From JAXMHQ01 sp046346665 (GTDB taxonomy: Bacteria; Verrucomicrobiota; Verrucomicrobiia; Limisphaerales; JAXMHQ01), in NCBI GenBank assembly GCA_046346665.1, contig JAXMHQ010000006.1:82990-146989 (forward strand): a stretch of DNA of 64,000 nt. Reading direction: 5' to 3'. This document shows, one piece after another, positions 9,140 through 18,160 of the stretch (positions are counted from its first letter, which is position 1; each line of letters begins with the position of its first letter). The position numbers and the translations under genes were made by a program. The notes beneath the pieces are model-generated. The model saw only the letters and a program-made list of their open reading frames with translations. It was not told the DNA's origin and searched no databases.

Positions 9140-12133
9140 GTGATTGACCTCCCAAAATTGTTTCTCTCTCCTTTGCGCGCCGGCGTGGTGTTGTGGGCCG
9201 CGTTGATCACGGCCTGCCCCGACCGGGCGGCGGCGGACGGCGGCGATCTGCCGACGGTGAGTGTGCGGGTCGTGCAGGACGCGGCCAATTCGGGCGATGC
9301 GCCGGGAATTTTCCGGGTGGAGCGGACGGGGCCGGCCGACCAGGCGTTGACGGTATGGTATCGTGCGGGCGGCTCGGCCACCAACGGCTGGGATTATGAA
9401 CGGCTCGGCGGGTCGATCACCTTTCCGCCCGGGGAGTCCGCGGTGGAAATCGAAGTCCGGCCCCGGCCCATTTCCGGCGATGGACCTCCGCCGGTGTTGG
9501 CCCTGACGCTGATTCCCGCGAACGCGCCGTTTTCCATCGCGGTGCTGCCCGACACCCAGACGTATGCGCGGGAGGAAGCGGGCGCGACGCTGGACATGTT
9601 CCGCGCCCAAACGCAGTGGATCGTGGATCACCGGGATTCCATGAACATCCGGTTTGTGTTGCACGAAGGGGACATCACCGAGAGCAACTGGAGCCATGAA
9701 TGGGACAACGCGCGGTCCTGCATCGGCTTGCTGGACGGGGTGGTGCCGTATGCGCTGGCGGTGGGAAACCATGACGGTATATGGACGCCGCAGAACCTGA
9801 CGGCGCAGTTCAACGCCGCGTTTCCGGTCAGTCGATACCAGGATCTGCCCTCGTTCGGCGGCGTGTTTGAATCGAACCGGCTGGACAACAGTTATCATTA
9901 TTTCACGGCCGGCGGACTGGATTGGCTTGTGTTTTCGCTCGAATTCGGCCCGCGCAACGAGGTGCTCGCGTGGGCCAATCAAATCGCGGCCGAACATCCC
10001 GACCGGCACGTCATCGTGGTGACCCACGCTCATGTTTATTTCGACAACACACTTTACGGCGCGTGGCCGGGGCAATGGTGGTTGCCGACCGATTACGGCC
10101 GGGACAACAACGGCGTCGATGTCTGGGAAAAGTTCCTGCGGCACCCGGCCGGGATGGGATTTGTTTTCAGCGGCCATATTCTCGCCGCGGGCACGGGGCG
10201 CGTCGTCGGCGTGGGCGACGCAGGCAACCGGGTTTACCAGATGGCCGCCAATTACCAGGACGACGCGCTGGGCGGCGCCGGGTATTTGCGCGTCGTTCAG
10301 TTTTTCCCGGACGAAGACCGGATGCAGGTGAGCACGTATTCGCCGTGGCTGGACGATTGGAAGCAGGACGATCGAAACGACTTCACCTACACCAACCTCG
10401 GAGTGTTCGCATCGGCCGGTCCGGGCTACCAGATCGATCCCGAAAGCCTGTCCGCGAGCATCGTCGTCTCCAACCGCGTCCCGTATGCGGAACCGCCGGT
10501 GCTGACACGGTTCGATTACCAGGGTGTGCCGCCGGTTTTCCGGATCGTGTTCGACCAGCCGCTCGACCCTGTGGCGGCGGGCGCGCTGGAGAACTATTCG
10601 ATCGAAAGCGGCGCGCCGTTGATTTCCGCCGAGCTTCAGCCGGACCGGCGGACGGTTCTGCTGACGGCGGCTTCGGATCCGGAGCGCGGCAGGTTGTGCG
10701 TGCTGTCGATCACCAACGCCACGGGCTTCGCAATCGCGCGGCCGTTCTTTTATTCGCCGCGGATGCTTGCGGGATTTCCGGACGACACGCTGGAAGGGTG
10801 GAGCATTGTCGATGAGACAACGAACGGCGGGCCGTCCTTGTGGCGCGCCCGGGCGGGGCGGGTGTTTGAATTGCACGGCGTGGGCGGCCCGGCGGGCGCG
10901 GCCGACAACCGGCGCGGCAGCTACATTTTCTGGAACTCCGGCGAAGCCGCCGCGTGGAGCAACTACACGTTCACCGTGACGCTGAACAATCATGGTCGCG
11001 AGGGCGCCGGACTGCTGTTCCGTTACCGGAACGCTTCGAACTATTACAAGCTCGAGCTGGATTCCAGGCAGCAGTTCCGAAAACTGTTCAAGACGGTGGA
11101 TGGAGTCGAAACCACGCTTGCCTCGGAGCCGGGTGCGTATGTTGTCGGGCGCGACTATGCCTTGCGCGTGGAACTGACGAACACGGAAATCCGGGTCATG
11201 ATCGACGGGACAGTGCTGTTCGGCGGCAGCGTATTCGATGACAGCCAGCCTGCGGGCAGCGTGGGTCTTTACAACTGGCGGAGCCAGGGACTTTGTTTCT
11301 CGAACCTCACGGTCACTCCCCTGAACCGCTGGCCGCGGATCCGGTTCGCGGCGCCGCTGGATGGACAGGTTCTCATCGCCACGAATTCCGTCTCGGTGGA
11401 TTTGGACGTATTTGATCCCGAGGACCGGGTGGCGAGCGTCGATGTCTTCGACGACTCCGGTTGTTTCATGACGCTGGTCGATTCGCCGTTCGCGTTTTCC
11501 AGGGACCTCGATGTGGGCGACTATCGTTGGATCGCCCGGGTCGAGGATGAATCCGGCAGGGTGGCGTGGTCCAGCCTGCTGACATTCACCGTGGATCCGC
11601 CGCCGCCGCTGCCGGTTCCACCATCGCCACCGGGCATTGTCCAGGGTCCAGCGGACCAGTCCACCGCTGTCGGCGGATCCGCCGTGTTCAGCGTCCTGGT
11701 TTCGGGAGAGGACCCCTGGTTTCAATGGTACCTGGATGATCGCCCCATTCCCGGCGCGACCAATGAATGTTTCGTCGTTGAGAACGCGGCTTCGGGCGAC
11801 GCCGGATTCTACCGTGTGCGCGTGACGAACCGCTGGGGGGCGCTGGACAGCGACGGCGCATCCCTTCAGGTGCTCCCAACGCCGCCGCCGGCCTGGAACC
11901 CGGAGGACGCGCCGGTCCTGAACCTGGATCGGCTGAGGTTGTTTCATCCCGGGGGCGCGGTGTTGTCGGTCAGCGCCACCAACCTGGACCGGTTCCGAAT
12001 CGAGACGTCCACGAACGGGATTCAATGGACGCCTATCGGTGTTTACACCAATCGGACCGGCAGGATGGACATTCCGGATCCCCGGGCGGGATCGGCGCCG
12101 GCGGGTTTTTACAGGGCGGTTTCGGAGGAGTGA
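9140..12133 (+). CDS. secreted calcineurin-like phosphoesterase with Calx-beta and Ig-like domains
   Basis: A 997-residue exported protein starting at GTG, with signal peptide to about residue 32. Domains in order: a Calx-beta-like repeat (38-125; FRVERTGPADQALTVWYRAGG, GSITFPPGES); a metallophosphoesterase (130-400) with the metal ligands DTQ (Asp138, Gln140), EGD (Asp178), GNHDG (209-213), THAHVYFDN and SGHILAAGTGR; a concanavalin-like module (~560-720; GLLFRYRNASNYYKLELD); a bacterial Ig-like domain (~835-915; QGPADQSTAVGGSAVFSV... DAGFYRVRVTN). The catalytic ligands are all present, so it should hydrolyse an extracellular phosphoester; the substrate is unknown. The modular build is common in secreted Verrucomicrobiota proteins. 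It ends 9 bp from a convergent permease gene. Confidence 0.88.
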   Translation: MIDLPKLFLSPLRAGVVLWAALITACPDRAAADGGDLPTVSVRVVQDAANSGDAPGIFRVERTGPADQALTVWYRAGGSATNGWDYERLGGSITFPPGESAVEIEVRPRPISGDGPPPVLALTLIPANAPFSIAVLPDTQTYAREEAGATLDMFRAQTQWIVDHRDSMNIRFVLHEGDITESNWSHEWDNARSCIGLLDGVVPYALAVGNHDGIWTPQNLTAQFNAAFPVSRYQDLPSFGGVFESNRLDNSYHYFTAGGLDWLVFSLEFGPRNEVLAWANQIAAEHPDRHVIVVTHAHVYFDNTLYGAWPGQWWLPTDYGRDNNGVDVWEKFLRHPAGMGFVFSGHILAAGTGRVVGVGDAGNRVYQMAANYQDDALGGAGYLRVVQFFPDEDRMQVSTYSPWLDDWKQDDRNDFTYTNLGVFASAGPGYQIDPESLSASIVVSNRVPYAEPPVLTRFDYQGVPPVFRIVFDQPLDPVAAGALENYSIESGAPLISAELQPDRRTVLLTAASDPERGRLCVLSITNATGFAIARPFFYSPRMLAGFPDDTLEGWSIVDETTNGGPSLWRARAGRVFELHGVGGPAGAADNRRGSYIFWNSGEAAAWSNYTFTVTLNNHGREGAGLLFRYRNASNYYKLELDSRQQFRKLFKTVDGVETTLASEPGAYVVGRDYALRVELTNTEIRVMIDGTVLFGGSVFDDSQPAGSVGLYNWRSQGLCFSNLTVTPLNRWPRIRFAAPLDGQVLIATNSVSVDLDVFDPEDRVASVDVFDDSGCFMTLVDSPFAFSRDLDVGDYRWIARVEDESGRVAWSSLLTFTVDPPPPLPVPPSPPGIVQGPADQSTAVGGSAVFSVLVSGEDPWFQWYLDDRPIPGATNECFVVENAASGDAGFYRVRVTNRWGALDSDGASLQVLPTPPPAWNPEDAPVLNLDRLRLFHPGGAVLSVSATNLDRFRIETSTNGIQWTPIGVYTNRTGRMDIPDPRAGSAPAGFYRAVSEE

Positions 12134-12142
12134 AGCCCCTGG

Positions 12143-13462
12143 TCATTCATACCTGAGCGACTCGATGGGGTCGAGCGTGGCGGCTTTCCAGGCGGGGTAG
12201 GTGCCGAACACGATCCCGACGATCGAGCAGATCACGAGGCCGATGAAGATCCAGTCGATCGGAATAACGGGGCTGAGGCCGAGGTACCAGGCGGCGCCGT
12301 TGCCGCCGAGGATGCCGAGGACGACGCCGATGACTCCGCCGACTTCGCAAAGGACGATGGCTTCCATGACGAACTGGGTCATGATATTGCGTTTCTTCGC
12401 GCCGATGGCCCGGCGCACGCCGATCTCGCGGGTCCGTTCGGTGACGGAGACGAGCATGATGTTCATGATCCCGATGCCGGCGGCGAGCAGGGCGATGGAA
12501 CTGACGGCGGTCACTCCGATCCGGATGGCGACGGTCATGTTGCGGAAGATCTGGATCATGGAATCGTTGGAGGAGATTTCGAAATCGTCCGGGTCCTCGG
12601 GGGAAACGCGTCGAAGATTGCGCAGGATGCCGCGGACTTCCTCGACCGTGTCGTCGTAAGCGGCCTGGCTGGGCGCCTGGATGTAGTAGGTCAGGTCGCG
12701 CCGGCTGTTGTGCGCGCCGATCTGGTTCGTGATCGGCACCACCAGCAGGTTGTCCTGCTCCTGTTCGCCCATCGAGCTGGGTTCCATCACGCCCACCACC
12801 GTGTAGCCGACACCGTTGAACCGGACCTTCTGGTCGACGGCCGAGCCGTGCGGGAACAGTTTCCGGGCGAGCTTGTGTCCGATCACGCAGACGTAGCGTC
12901 CGTTTTCCATGTCGGACGGCAGGAAACTGCGCCCGTCCTCGATGCCCCAGTTGCGGCACTCGAACACCTCCGGTGTCACGCCGAGCAGCCTGATGTCGGG
13001 ATCGGTCTTGGCGAAATCCGACGACGCTTCGCCGGTTCCGAATCCGTCCTCGGCGCCGATGGCGGCGGGCAGTGTGGCGCGCTGGTGGAGGTAGGCGTTG
13101 AGCTGGAGGGTGAGGGGTTTGCGGCGGCGATATTTCTCCCAGCCTTTGGGTCCTTCGAACGAGATGGCGGGCCATCGGTCGACGGTGAATGTGTGGGCGC
13201 CGAGGCCGCTGAGGGAGGATTCGATCTTGTTTTGCAGGACGCGCATGGCGGTCATGGAAACGATGATCGAGAATACGCCGACGACGACGCCGAGGAGCGT
13301 GAGCGCCGCGCGCAGCTTGTGGGAGATGAGCGCGTTCATCGCCATCGAAAAGCTCTCGCGGATTTCGGCGAGAAGCAGGGTGCCGCGATGATGACGATGC
13401 ATCCCTCCCTGGTGGGGCGAGACTCCGTCGAGCCCTGACTGATGCTGTTCAGCGGTGTTCAT
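12143..13462 (-). CDS. MacB-type ABC transporter permease (second)
   Basis: A FtsX/MacB-family permease: one N-terminal TM helix (LRAALTLLGVVVGVFSIIVSM), a large periplasmic MacB-PCD domain, then three TM helices (VTAVSSIALLAAGIGIMNIMLVSVTERTREIGVRRAIGAKKRNI is the canonical stretch, followed by two more helices), ending SLRYE. Start at 13462 gives the ATGA overlap with the preceding permease. That start makes codons 10-18 read through a dispersed repeat (13411-13435), so ATG 13402, just past the repeat, is an equally good start. As the last gene of a MacA-ATPase-permease-permease operon it should form the transmembrane part of an exporter, probably for a peptide or small lipophilic molecule. 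Confidence 0.9.
   Translation of the reverse strand: MNTAEQHQSGLDGVSPHQGGMHRHHRGTLLLAEIRESFSMAMNALISHKLRAALTLLGVVVGVFSIIVSMTAMRVLQNKIESSLSGLGAHTFTVDRWPAISFEGPKGWEKYRRRKPLTLQLNAYLHQRATLPAAIGAEDGFGTGEASSDFAKTDPDIRLLGVTPEVFECRNWGIEDGRSFLPSDMENGRYVCVIGHKLARKLFPHGSAVDQKVRFNGVGYTVVGVMEPSSMGEQEQDNLLVVPITNQIGAHNSRRDLTYYIQAPSQAAYDDTVEEVRGILRNLRRVSPEDPDDFEISSNDSMIQIFRNMTVAIRIGVTAVSSIALLAAGIGIMNIMLVSVTERTREIGVRRAIGAKKRNIMTQFVMEAIVLCEVGGVIGVVLGILGGNGAAWYLGLSPVIPIDWIFIGLVICSIVGIVFGTYPAWKAATLDPIESLRYE
13411..13435. repeat. solo terminal repeat of the 25-bp ITR family
   Basis: These 25 bases are identical to the left arm of the element at 18476-18640. Only one arm is present here, inserted at the junction of two overlapping permease genes and open in the permease frame (residues SGLDGVSPH). 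Confidence 0.85.
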
Positions 13463-14682
13463 TCGCTTCGGAGGGCGTCGACGGGGTTCATGCGGGCGGC
13501 GCGCCAGGCGGGGAGGAATCCGGCGATGACACCGGTGAGGATGGAGACGCCGAGGGCGACGCCGACGATGGTGGGGGACATGCTGGCGGGCATGAAATTG
13601 CGGAGGACGAGGGTGAGGATCCAAGCGAGGGCGAGTCCGATGAGGCCGCCGAGCAGGCAGATGGTGGCGGCTTCGCTGAGGAACTGGATGAGGATGGTGC
13701 GGCGGCGGGCGCCGATGGCTTTGCGGATGCCAATTTCGCGGGTGCGTTCGGCGACGGAGACGAACATGATGTTCATGATGCCGATGCCGCCGACGAACAG
13801 GGAGAGGCCGGTGATGAATATGCCGACGCTGCCGATGACGGCGCTGAGCTGTTTGAAATCGCTCACGAGTTTCTCCAGCGAATTCACGCTGAAATCGTCC
13901 TCGTCACCCGGGCCGAGCCGGCGCACCCGCCGCATGACGCTCCGGACCTCCTCCTTGGCGTCGTCGAGGTTGGATTGGGTGCCGACCTTGACGGCGATGC
14001 GGATTCCGGGGAAGAAGGCGAAGCGCCGGGCGAACCGGGTGACGGGGATGTAGGCGGTGTTGTCGAGGTTTTCGAGCCCGAGGAATTTTCCGCGTTTTTC
14101 CAGGACACCGACGACTTCGAAATTGGCGTCGTTGATGCGGACGGACTGTCCGAGCGCGGAGCCGCGGGGGAAGAAGTTGCCGGCGAGATCCGCGCCCAGG
14201 ACGCACACCGGCCGGGAGGCGTCGACCTCGTTGGCGGTCAGGAACCGGCCCTCCTTGAAATTGAGGGCGCCCGTGGCGACCTCGTCTTCGCTGGCGCCGA
14301 CCAGCACGACGCCGGACGCGCTGTTGTTGTCCTTGCGGAGGGTTCCGATGCCGACAGATTCGAGGGAGACGGCCCACGCGGGGTTGGCGTGGCGCATGAA
14401 GGATTGTCCGTCGGGGAGGTAGATTTCGCGGCGGTTGCGGACTTTCCACCAGGGCTGTTCGTTGAACCAGGAGTATTTTTGGATGAAGAAGACGTCGGTG
14501 CCGACGGCGGAGATGCTGTTATTGAAGGCGGTGTTGAGGCCGCGGATGGCGGTGCCCATGAGGGTGACGGTGACGATGCCGATGATGATGCCGAGCGTGG
14601 TGAGCACGGACCGCATCTTGTTCGCGCGGATGGCGCTCCAGGAGATCGCCAGCCCTTCGCGCAGTTCGGAAAGCAGCGTCAT
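13459..14682 (-). CDS. MacB-type ABC transporter permease (first)
   Basis: A 407-residue FtsX/MacB-family permease. The N-terminal helix is MRSVLTTLGIIIGIVTVTLMGTAIRG, followed by a periplasmic MacB-PCD domain (~60-270) and three C-terminal TM helices beginning VIGSVGIFITGLSLFVGGIGIMNIMFVS, then the conserved ERTREIGIRKAIGARRR cytoplasmic loop and final ALRSE. The start chosen, ATG 14682 (MTLLSELREGL), overlaps the stop of the upstream S23 gene by ATGA; an upstream extension would translate only short repeats. It pairs with the next permease, and both should be served by the ATPase at 15201-15902. Confidence 0.92.
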   Translation of the reverse strand: MTLLSELREGLAISWSAIRANKMRSVLTTLGIIIGIVTVTLMGTAIRGLNTAFNNSISAVGTDVFFIQKYSWFNEQPWWKVRNRREIYLPDGQSFMRHANPAWAVSLESVGIGTLRKDNNSASGVVLVGASEDEVATGALNFKEGRFLTANEVDASRPVCVLGADLAGNFFPRGSALGQSVRINDANFEVVGVLEKRGKFLGLENLDNTAYIPVTRFARRFAFFPGIRIAVKVGTQSNLDDAKEEVRSVMRRVRRLGPGDEDDFSVNSLEKLVSDFKQLSAVIGSVGIFITGLSLFVGGIGIMNIMFVSVAERTREIGIRKAIGARRRTILIQFLSEAATICLLGGLIGLALAWILTLVLRNFMPASMSPTIVGVALGVSILTGVIAGFLPAWRAARMNPVDALRSE

Positions 14683-15152
14683 GCGGCAGGGCGCCCGCGA
14701 GGAGGCGAGACTGGATTGATGGATTGTTGGATTGTTGGATTGTTGGAGGGCAGACAATCCCGCCAGTCGTTCATCGTGCGTTTCCTCTCCAGAGATTCAA
14801 TCAGCCGCAGGAGTTTGTTTTCCACCTCGTAGTGCAACTGGTCGAGGCTTTCAAAGGCATCGGAGGCCATGGCTCTGACACCATGCAGTCCAATCGCCCG
14901 AGTCAGCGTTTCGGCAAGCGAACCTTTTGCCGTGTATAGGAACTGGAGGTATTCCGGCAGCGAACGGCGTCCATAGCCCTCCGCGATATTCGCCGATACA
15001 GATTGAGCTGCATCCCGGAACTGGGATCGCAGCTTGAGATCCCCCAAACCTGCAGACAGACGAAAAGACAGGACGAACAGGTCCATTGCGCGTTGCCAGG
15101 CTTCGAGTTTCATGTAACCGCGGTTCAAATTGCGTCGTGTGGTGTATTCCAT
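14679..15152 (-). CDS. four-helix bundle protein, S23/IVP family
   Basis: A 157-residue protein of the four-helix-bundle family first found as open frames in 23S rRNA intervening sequences and related to the Avd accessory proteins of diversity-generating retroelements. Diagnostic features are NRGYMKLEAWQRAMDL at the N-terminus, LRSQFRDAAQSVSANIAEGYGR in helix 2, and EYLQFLYTAKGSLAETLTRA in helix 3. The function of free-standing copies is unknown. The last ~20 residues (SNNPTIQQSINP) are a translation of the adjacent short repeats, so the frame ends by reading into the repeat and overlaps the next permease start by ATGA. It interrupts an ABC exporter operon and is flanked by inverted repeat arrays. 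Confidence 0.88.
   Translation of the reverse strand: MEYTTRRNLNRGYMKLEAWQRAMDLFVLSFRLSAGLGDLKLRSQFRDAAQSVSANIAEGYGRRSLPEYLQFLYTAKGSLAETLTRAIGLHGVRAMASDAFESLDQLHYEVENKLLRLIESLERKRTMNDWRDCLPSNNPTIQQSINPVSPPRGRPAA
14712..14747. repeat. GGATTGTT short-repeat array (left of S23 gene)
   Basis: Four imperfect tandem units of (GGATTGTT)-type sequence on the plus strand. Complementary units in opposite orientation lie at 15185-15216 on the far side of the S23 gene. Confidence 0.7.
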
Positions 15153-15184
15153 ATACCCATTCCCTTTTCACCCTGTCCCTTTCA

Positions 15185-15216
15185 TTAATCCAACAATCCA
15201 TTAATCCAGTGATCCT
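15185..15216. repeat. ATCCAACA short-repeat array (right of S23 gene)
   Basis: Three to four AATCCA-type units, inverted relative to 14712-14747. The array supplies the TAA stop and the last codons of the ATPase gene (stop at 15201-15203), so the repeat abuts coding DNA exactly. Confidence 0.7.
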
Positions 15217-15902
15217 CTTCTTCCGACGACCTCGTCACTGGCGATCAGCCCGTCGCGGATGCGGATGATCCTTCGGGCCTGGCGGGCGACGTCTTCCTCG
15301 TGGGTGACGACGATGATGGTGTTGCCCTGGGCGGAGAGTTGTTCGAACAGGAGCATGATTTCGGCGCCGGTGCGGGAGTCGAGATTGCCGGTGGGTTCGT
15401 CGGCCAGGAGCAGGGAAGGTTTGTTGACGAGGGCGCGGGCGACGGCGACGCGCTGGCGCTGGCCGCCGGACAGTTCGTTGGGTTTGTGATGGACGCGGTC
15501 GGCGAGGCCGACGTGGGTGAGCGCTTCGAGGGCGATCTGGCGGCGTTCCTCGGAGGGCACGCCGGCGTAGACCAGCGGCAGCTCCACGTTGCGCAGCGCG
15601 TCCGAGCGCGGCAGCAGGTTGAAAGTTTGAAAAATAAACCCGATCTCCCGGTTCCGGATCTCCGCCAGCCGGTTGTCGTCCATGTCGCTTGCCGGGATTC
15701 CGTTGAGTTCATAGCGGCCCGAGCTGGGGGTGTCGAGGCAGCCGATCAGGTTCATCAGGGTGGATTTGCCCGAGCCGGACGGGCCCATGATGGCGACGTA
15801 TTCGCCGCGCTGGATTTCCAGGGAGACATCGCGCAGCGCGTGCACGGTCTCCGTGCCCATCTGGTAGCGGCGCGAAATCTGTTGAAGTCGGATGAGGCTC
15901 AC
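15201..15902 (-). CDS. ABC transporter ATP-binding protein (MacB/LolD type)
   Basis: A 233-residue cytoplasmic ATPase. Walker A is GPSGSGKST (about residues 40-48), the Q-loop is FIFQTFNLLPR, the signature is LSGGQRQRVAVARAL, Walker B is LLADEPTGNLD and the H-loop is IIVVTHEED. This is the MacB/LolD/FtsE subgroup, which powers FtsX-type permeases to move substrates from inner membrane or periplasm outward. The gene overlaps macA by ATGA, and the permeases it should serve follow after the S23 gene. In classical MacB the ATPase and permease are one chain; here they are separate. Confidence 0.93.
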   Translation of the reverse strand: MSLIRLQQISRRYQMGTETVHALRDVSLEIQRGEYVAIMGPSGSGKSTLMNLIGCLDTPSSGRYELNGIPASDMDDNRLAEIRNREIGFIFQTFNLLPRSDALRNVELPLVYAGVPSEERRQIALEALTHVGLADRVHHKPNELSGGQRQRVAVARALVNKPSLLLADEPTGNLDSRTGAEIMLLFEQLSAQGNTIIVVTHEEDVARQARRIIRIRDGLIASDEVVGRRGSLD

Positions 15903-17221
15903 GGCTCTTTCTTCTCCGCCTCCGGCTTGCCTCCCTTGATCACCTTGCGCCCGTCCTCCAGCTCGCGGATGGCCTTGAATCCGCCGGAAACCACCTCGTC
16001 GCCTTCCTTCAGGCCGTCTGTGATCTCGTAGTAATCGTCGTCGCTGATCCCGCTTTTCACGGCGGCCATCTTCGCCCGGTCGCCGTCCAGCAGGAACACG
16101 ACCTCGACGGGTTTTGTGTCTTTGGATTTCCGGTCCGCTCGGGCGGATTTATCCGCGGGATCGGCTGGGGCGGCGTTTGTGGCGGGGCTGTTGGTGCTGC
16201 CGGCGACGGAGTTGGTGGCGCCTTTGGGCATGCGCGTGGTGAGGCTGGCGATGGGGACGGTGAGGACGTTGCTGCGGGAGCGCGTTTCGATTTCGGCGGT
16301 GACGGACATGCCGGGGAGGAACGGCTCGCGTTCCTTGATGCGGATGCGGACTTCGAACTTGGTGGCGTCCTGGGAGCTGCTGACGGAGAGCGCGCTGGAG
16401 CCGAGCCCCTTGGCCGAATTGGCGACCTCGCTGACGTTGCCGGTGAACTTGCGGTTCTTGAAGGCGTCCACCTCCAGCCGCGCGACCTGGCCGGTCTTGA
16501 TCAGCACGACGTCGACTTCGCCGAGGTCAACGCGGGCTTCCATTTCGCTGAGGTTCGCGACGGTCATGATTTCCGTGCCCATGTTGAACGACGTGCCGAG
16601 CACGCGTTCGCCGAGTTGCGATTTCAGGCGCACGATGGTGCCGTCGATGGGGGATTCGATGGTGGTTTTGCTGAGGTCATCCGCGGCCTTGTCGAGGCCG
16701 AACTTGGCCTGCGCCTCCTGGTGCACGGCGGTTTCGAATTGCAACTTCGACACTTCGTAGGCCGTCTTGAAATCGAGGAACACCGAATCGGATTCCAGCT
16801 TGTTGTTGAACAATTCCTGGTTGCGCTTGAATTCGGCTTCGGCTTTTTCGAGCTGGGCCTGGGCCAGGTTGCGGCTGGCGATGGCCGACCGGTAATTGGC
16901 CTCGGCCGAGTTGCGGCTGGCCTGGTAATTGTCGGGCCGGATCTGCACCAGCAGGTCGCCTTTCTTGACGGGGTCGCCCTCTTTGAACGGCAGCTTGACG
17001 ATTTCGCCGGCGACTTCAGGGCTGATGACCACCTGGGTGACCGGCTGAATTTTGCCGGTGGCGATGACGCGTTCGACAAGGTCGCGCCGGGCGACCTTTT
17101 CGGTCTGGACAGAGTAGACGGGTTCCTTCTTGCGCAGGGCGGCGGCGATGCCGAGGGCGACGAGGACGACGGCGATGGCGGAGAAGATGAGGAGTTTCTT
17201 TCGTTTCTTTGGAGTGGCCAT
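15899..17221 (-). CDS. MacA-like periplasmic adaptor (HlyD/RND family)
   Basis: A membrane-fusion protein linking an inner-membrane ABC exporter to an outer-membrane channel. It has an N-terminal membrane anchor (KLLIFSAIAVVLVALGIAAAL), a split lipoyl domain (TGKIQPVTQVVISPEVAGEIVKLPFKEGDPVKKGDLLVQI and later SPIDGTIVRLKSQLGERV), a helical hairpin in between (~80-160), and beta-barrel and membrane-proximal domains. A low-complexity Ser/Asn/Ala/Asp-rich insert (~335-375) precedes the last domain. The start is ATG 17221, with GGAAAG five bases upstream; an in-frame TTG at 17233 is less likely. Overlaps the ATPase gene by four bases. Confidence 0.92.
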   Translation of the reverse strand: MATPKKRKKLLIFSAIAVVLVALGIAAALRKKEPVYSVQTEKVARRDLVERVIATGKIQPVTQVVISPEVAGEIVKLPFKEGDPVKKGDLLVQIRPDNYQASRNSAEANYRSAIASRNLAQAQLEKAEAEFKRNQELFNNKLESDSVFLDFKTAYEVSKLQFETAVHQEAQAKFGLDKAADDLSKTTIESPIDGTIVRLKSQLGERVLGTSFNMGTEIMTVANLSEMEARVDLGEVDVVLIKTGQVARLEVDAFKNRKFTGNVSEVANSAKGLGSSALSVSSSQDATKFEVRIRIKEREPFLPGMSVTAEIETRSRSNVLTVPIASLTTRMPKGATNSVAGSTNSPATNAAPADPADKSARADRKSKDTKPVEVVFLLDGDRAKMAAVKSGISDDDYYEITDGLKEGDEVVSGGFKAIRELEDGRKVIKGGKPEAEKKEP

Positions 17222-17268
17222 GTTGCTTTCCAATCTGACAGCCGGGGGCGTAATTTGTTATGGATGGA

Positions 17269-18089
17269 TTAAAGGGCGAACTGGCCGAGGCCGGTGAGGA
17301 TGAGCAGGGTTTCCTGGATGAGCCAGAAAGTGAACACGGCGAAGAAGGCGCGCAGGAACGGGATTCCGCTGAGCCGGGCGAGGGCGGACGAAAGGACGCC
17401 AAGGAACCAGAAACTGAACACATTGGCGGCGCCGAGGACGAGGTGGGCCTTGTTCTTGATGTTGAAATCATCCAGCGCGAGCGCGAGGCTCGCGCGGAGA
17501 ACACCTTGCCGAGGTTCATGACGAGCAGCAGGGTGACCGCGCCGCCGAGCACCGTGATCATGGTCGCCAGGCCGGCCGCCTCCACCGTTTTCATGTAGGG
17601 CACCGGCGCCTGGTAAAGCCGCCGCGCCATCAGCCACAACACCAGTCCCCACCAGAAAATCCGGGCGAAACTGAACAACACCGACGTCGCGCTCCCCGCG
17701 ATTTTCATTGTGATCGGAAAATACTTCTCCATCGCCGCCGCGGCCTCGTCCGCTTTGTCGCGGGTCATCGCGCCCGATTGCACCTGTTGATCCAGGCCCT
17801 TGTTGATTTCCGACATCATTTTCTGAATCGTCGCTGGCTGGGAAAAGGCGGCCACCACCACGAGGGAGGTGATCAGGGCGCAGAGCACGGCGGGCAGCAG
17901 CCAGTTTCCGGCGGATCCGCGCGACGCTTTCACTTCGTCAAAGACGTCGCCGGGAACGGCAAAGACATTGAGCAGGCGCGCCAGCAGCGAGGTCGACGGA
18001 GCGGCTGGCGCAGGGGGCGCGGGCGTCGAGGGCTCAGGTGACGCGGTTTGCGGATCCGGCAGTTGTGGGGGCACTTGTTCTGGGTCCAT
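17269..18089 (-). pseudogene. YIP1-family membrane protein, frameshifted
   Basis: The first ~200 codons (from ATG 18089) encode a Pro-rich start and then a membrane protein with LLPAVLCALITSLVVVAAF, SATSVLFSFARIFWWGLVLWLMARR and MITVLGGAVTLLLVMNLGKVFSA. At about 17490 the frame breaks: the continuation (SLALALDDFNIKNKAHLVLGAANVFSFWFLG... ETLLILTGLGQFAL, ending 17269) is in another frame after a net loss of one base or gain of two. Joined, it is a ~270-residue four- to five-TM protein of the YIP1 type. It precedes macA by 47 bp, so it probably heads the exporter operon. The break may be a sequencing error, since both halves look conserved. Confidence 0.7.
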
Positions 18090-18160
18090 AGAAATCGGCG
18101 ATTAGCTTACCCGATCCAGCCCGGTTTGCTGCTACAAAAAGAATCATGAATTGTAGGTAA

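Noticed and set aside
14683..14757. Longer N-terminus for the first permease (SALQQSNNPTIHQSS)
   Set aside because: The residues are a direct translation of the short repeat array; the canonical permease start MTLLSELREG lies immediately after it.
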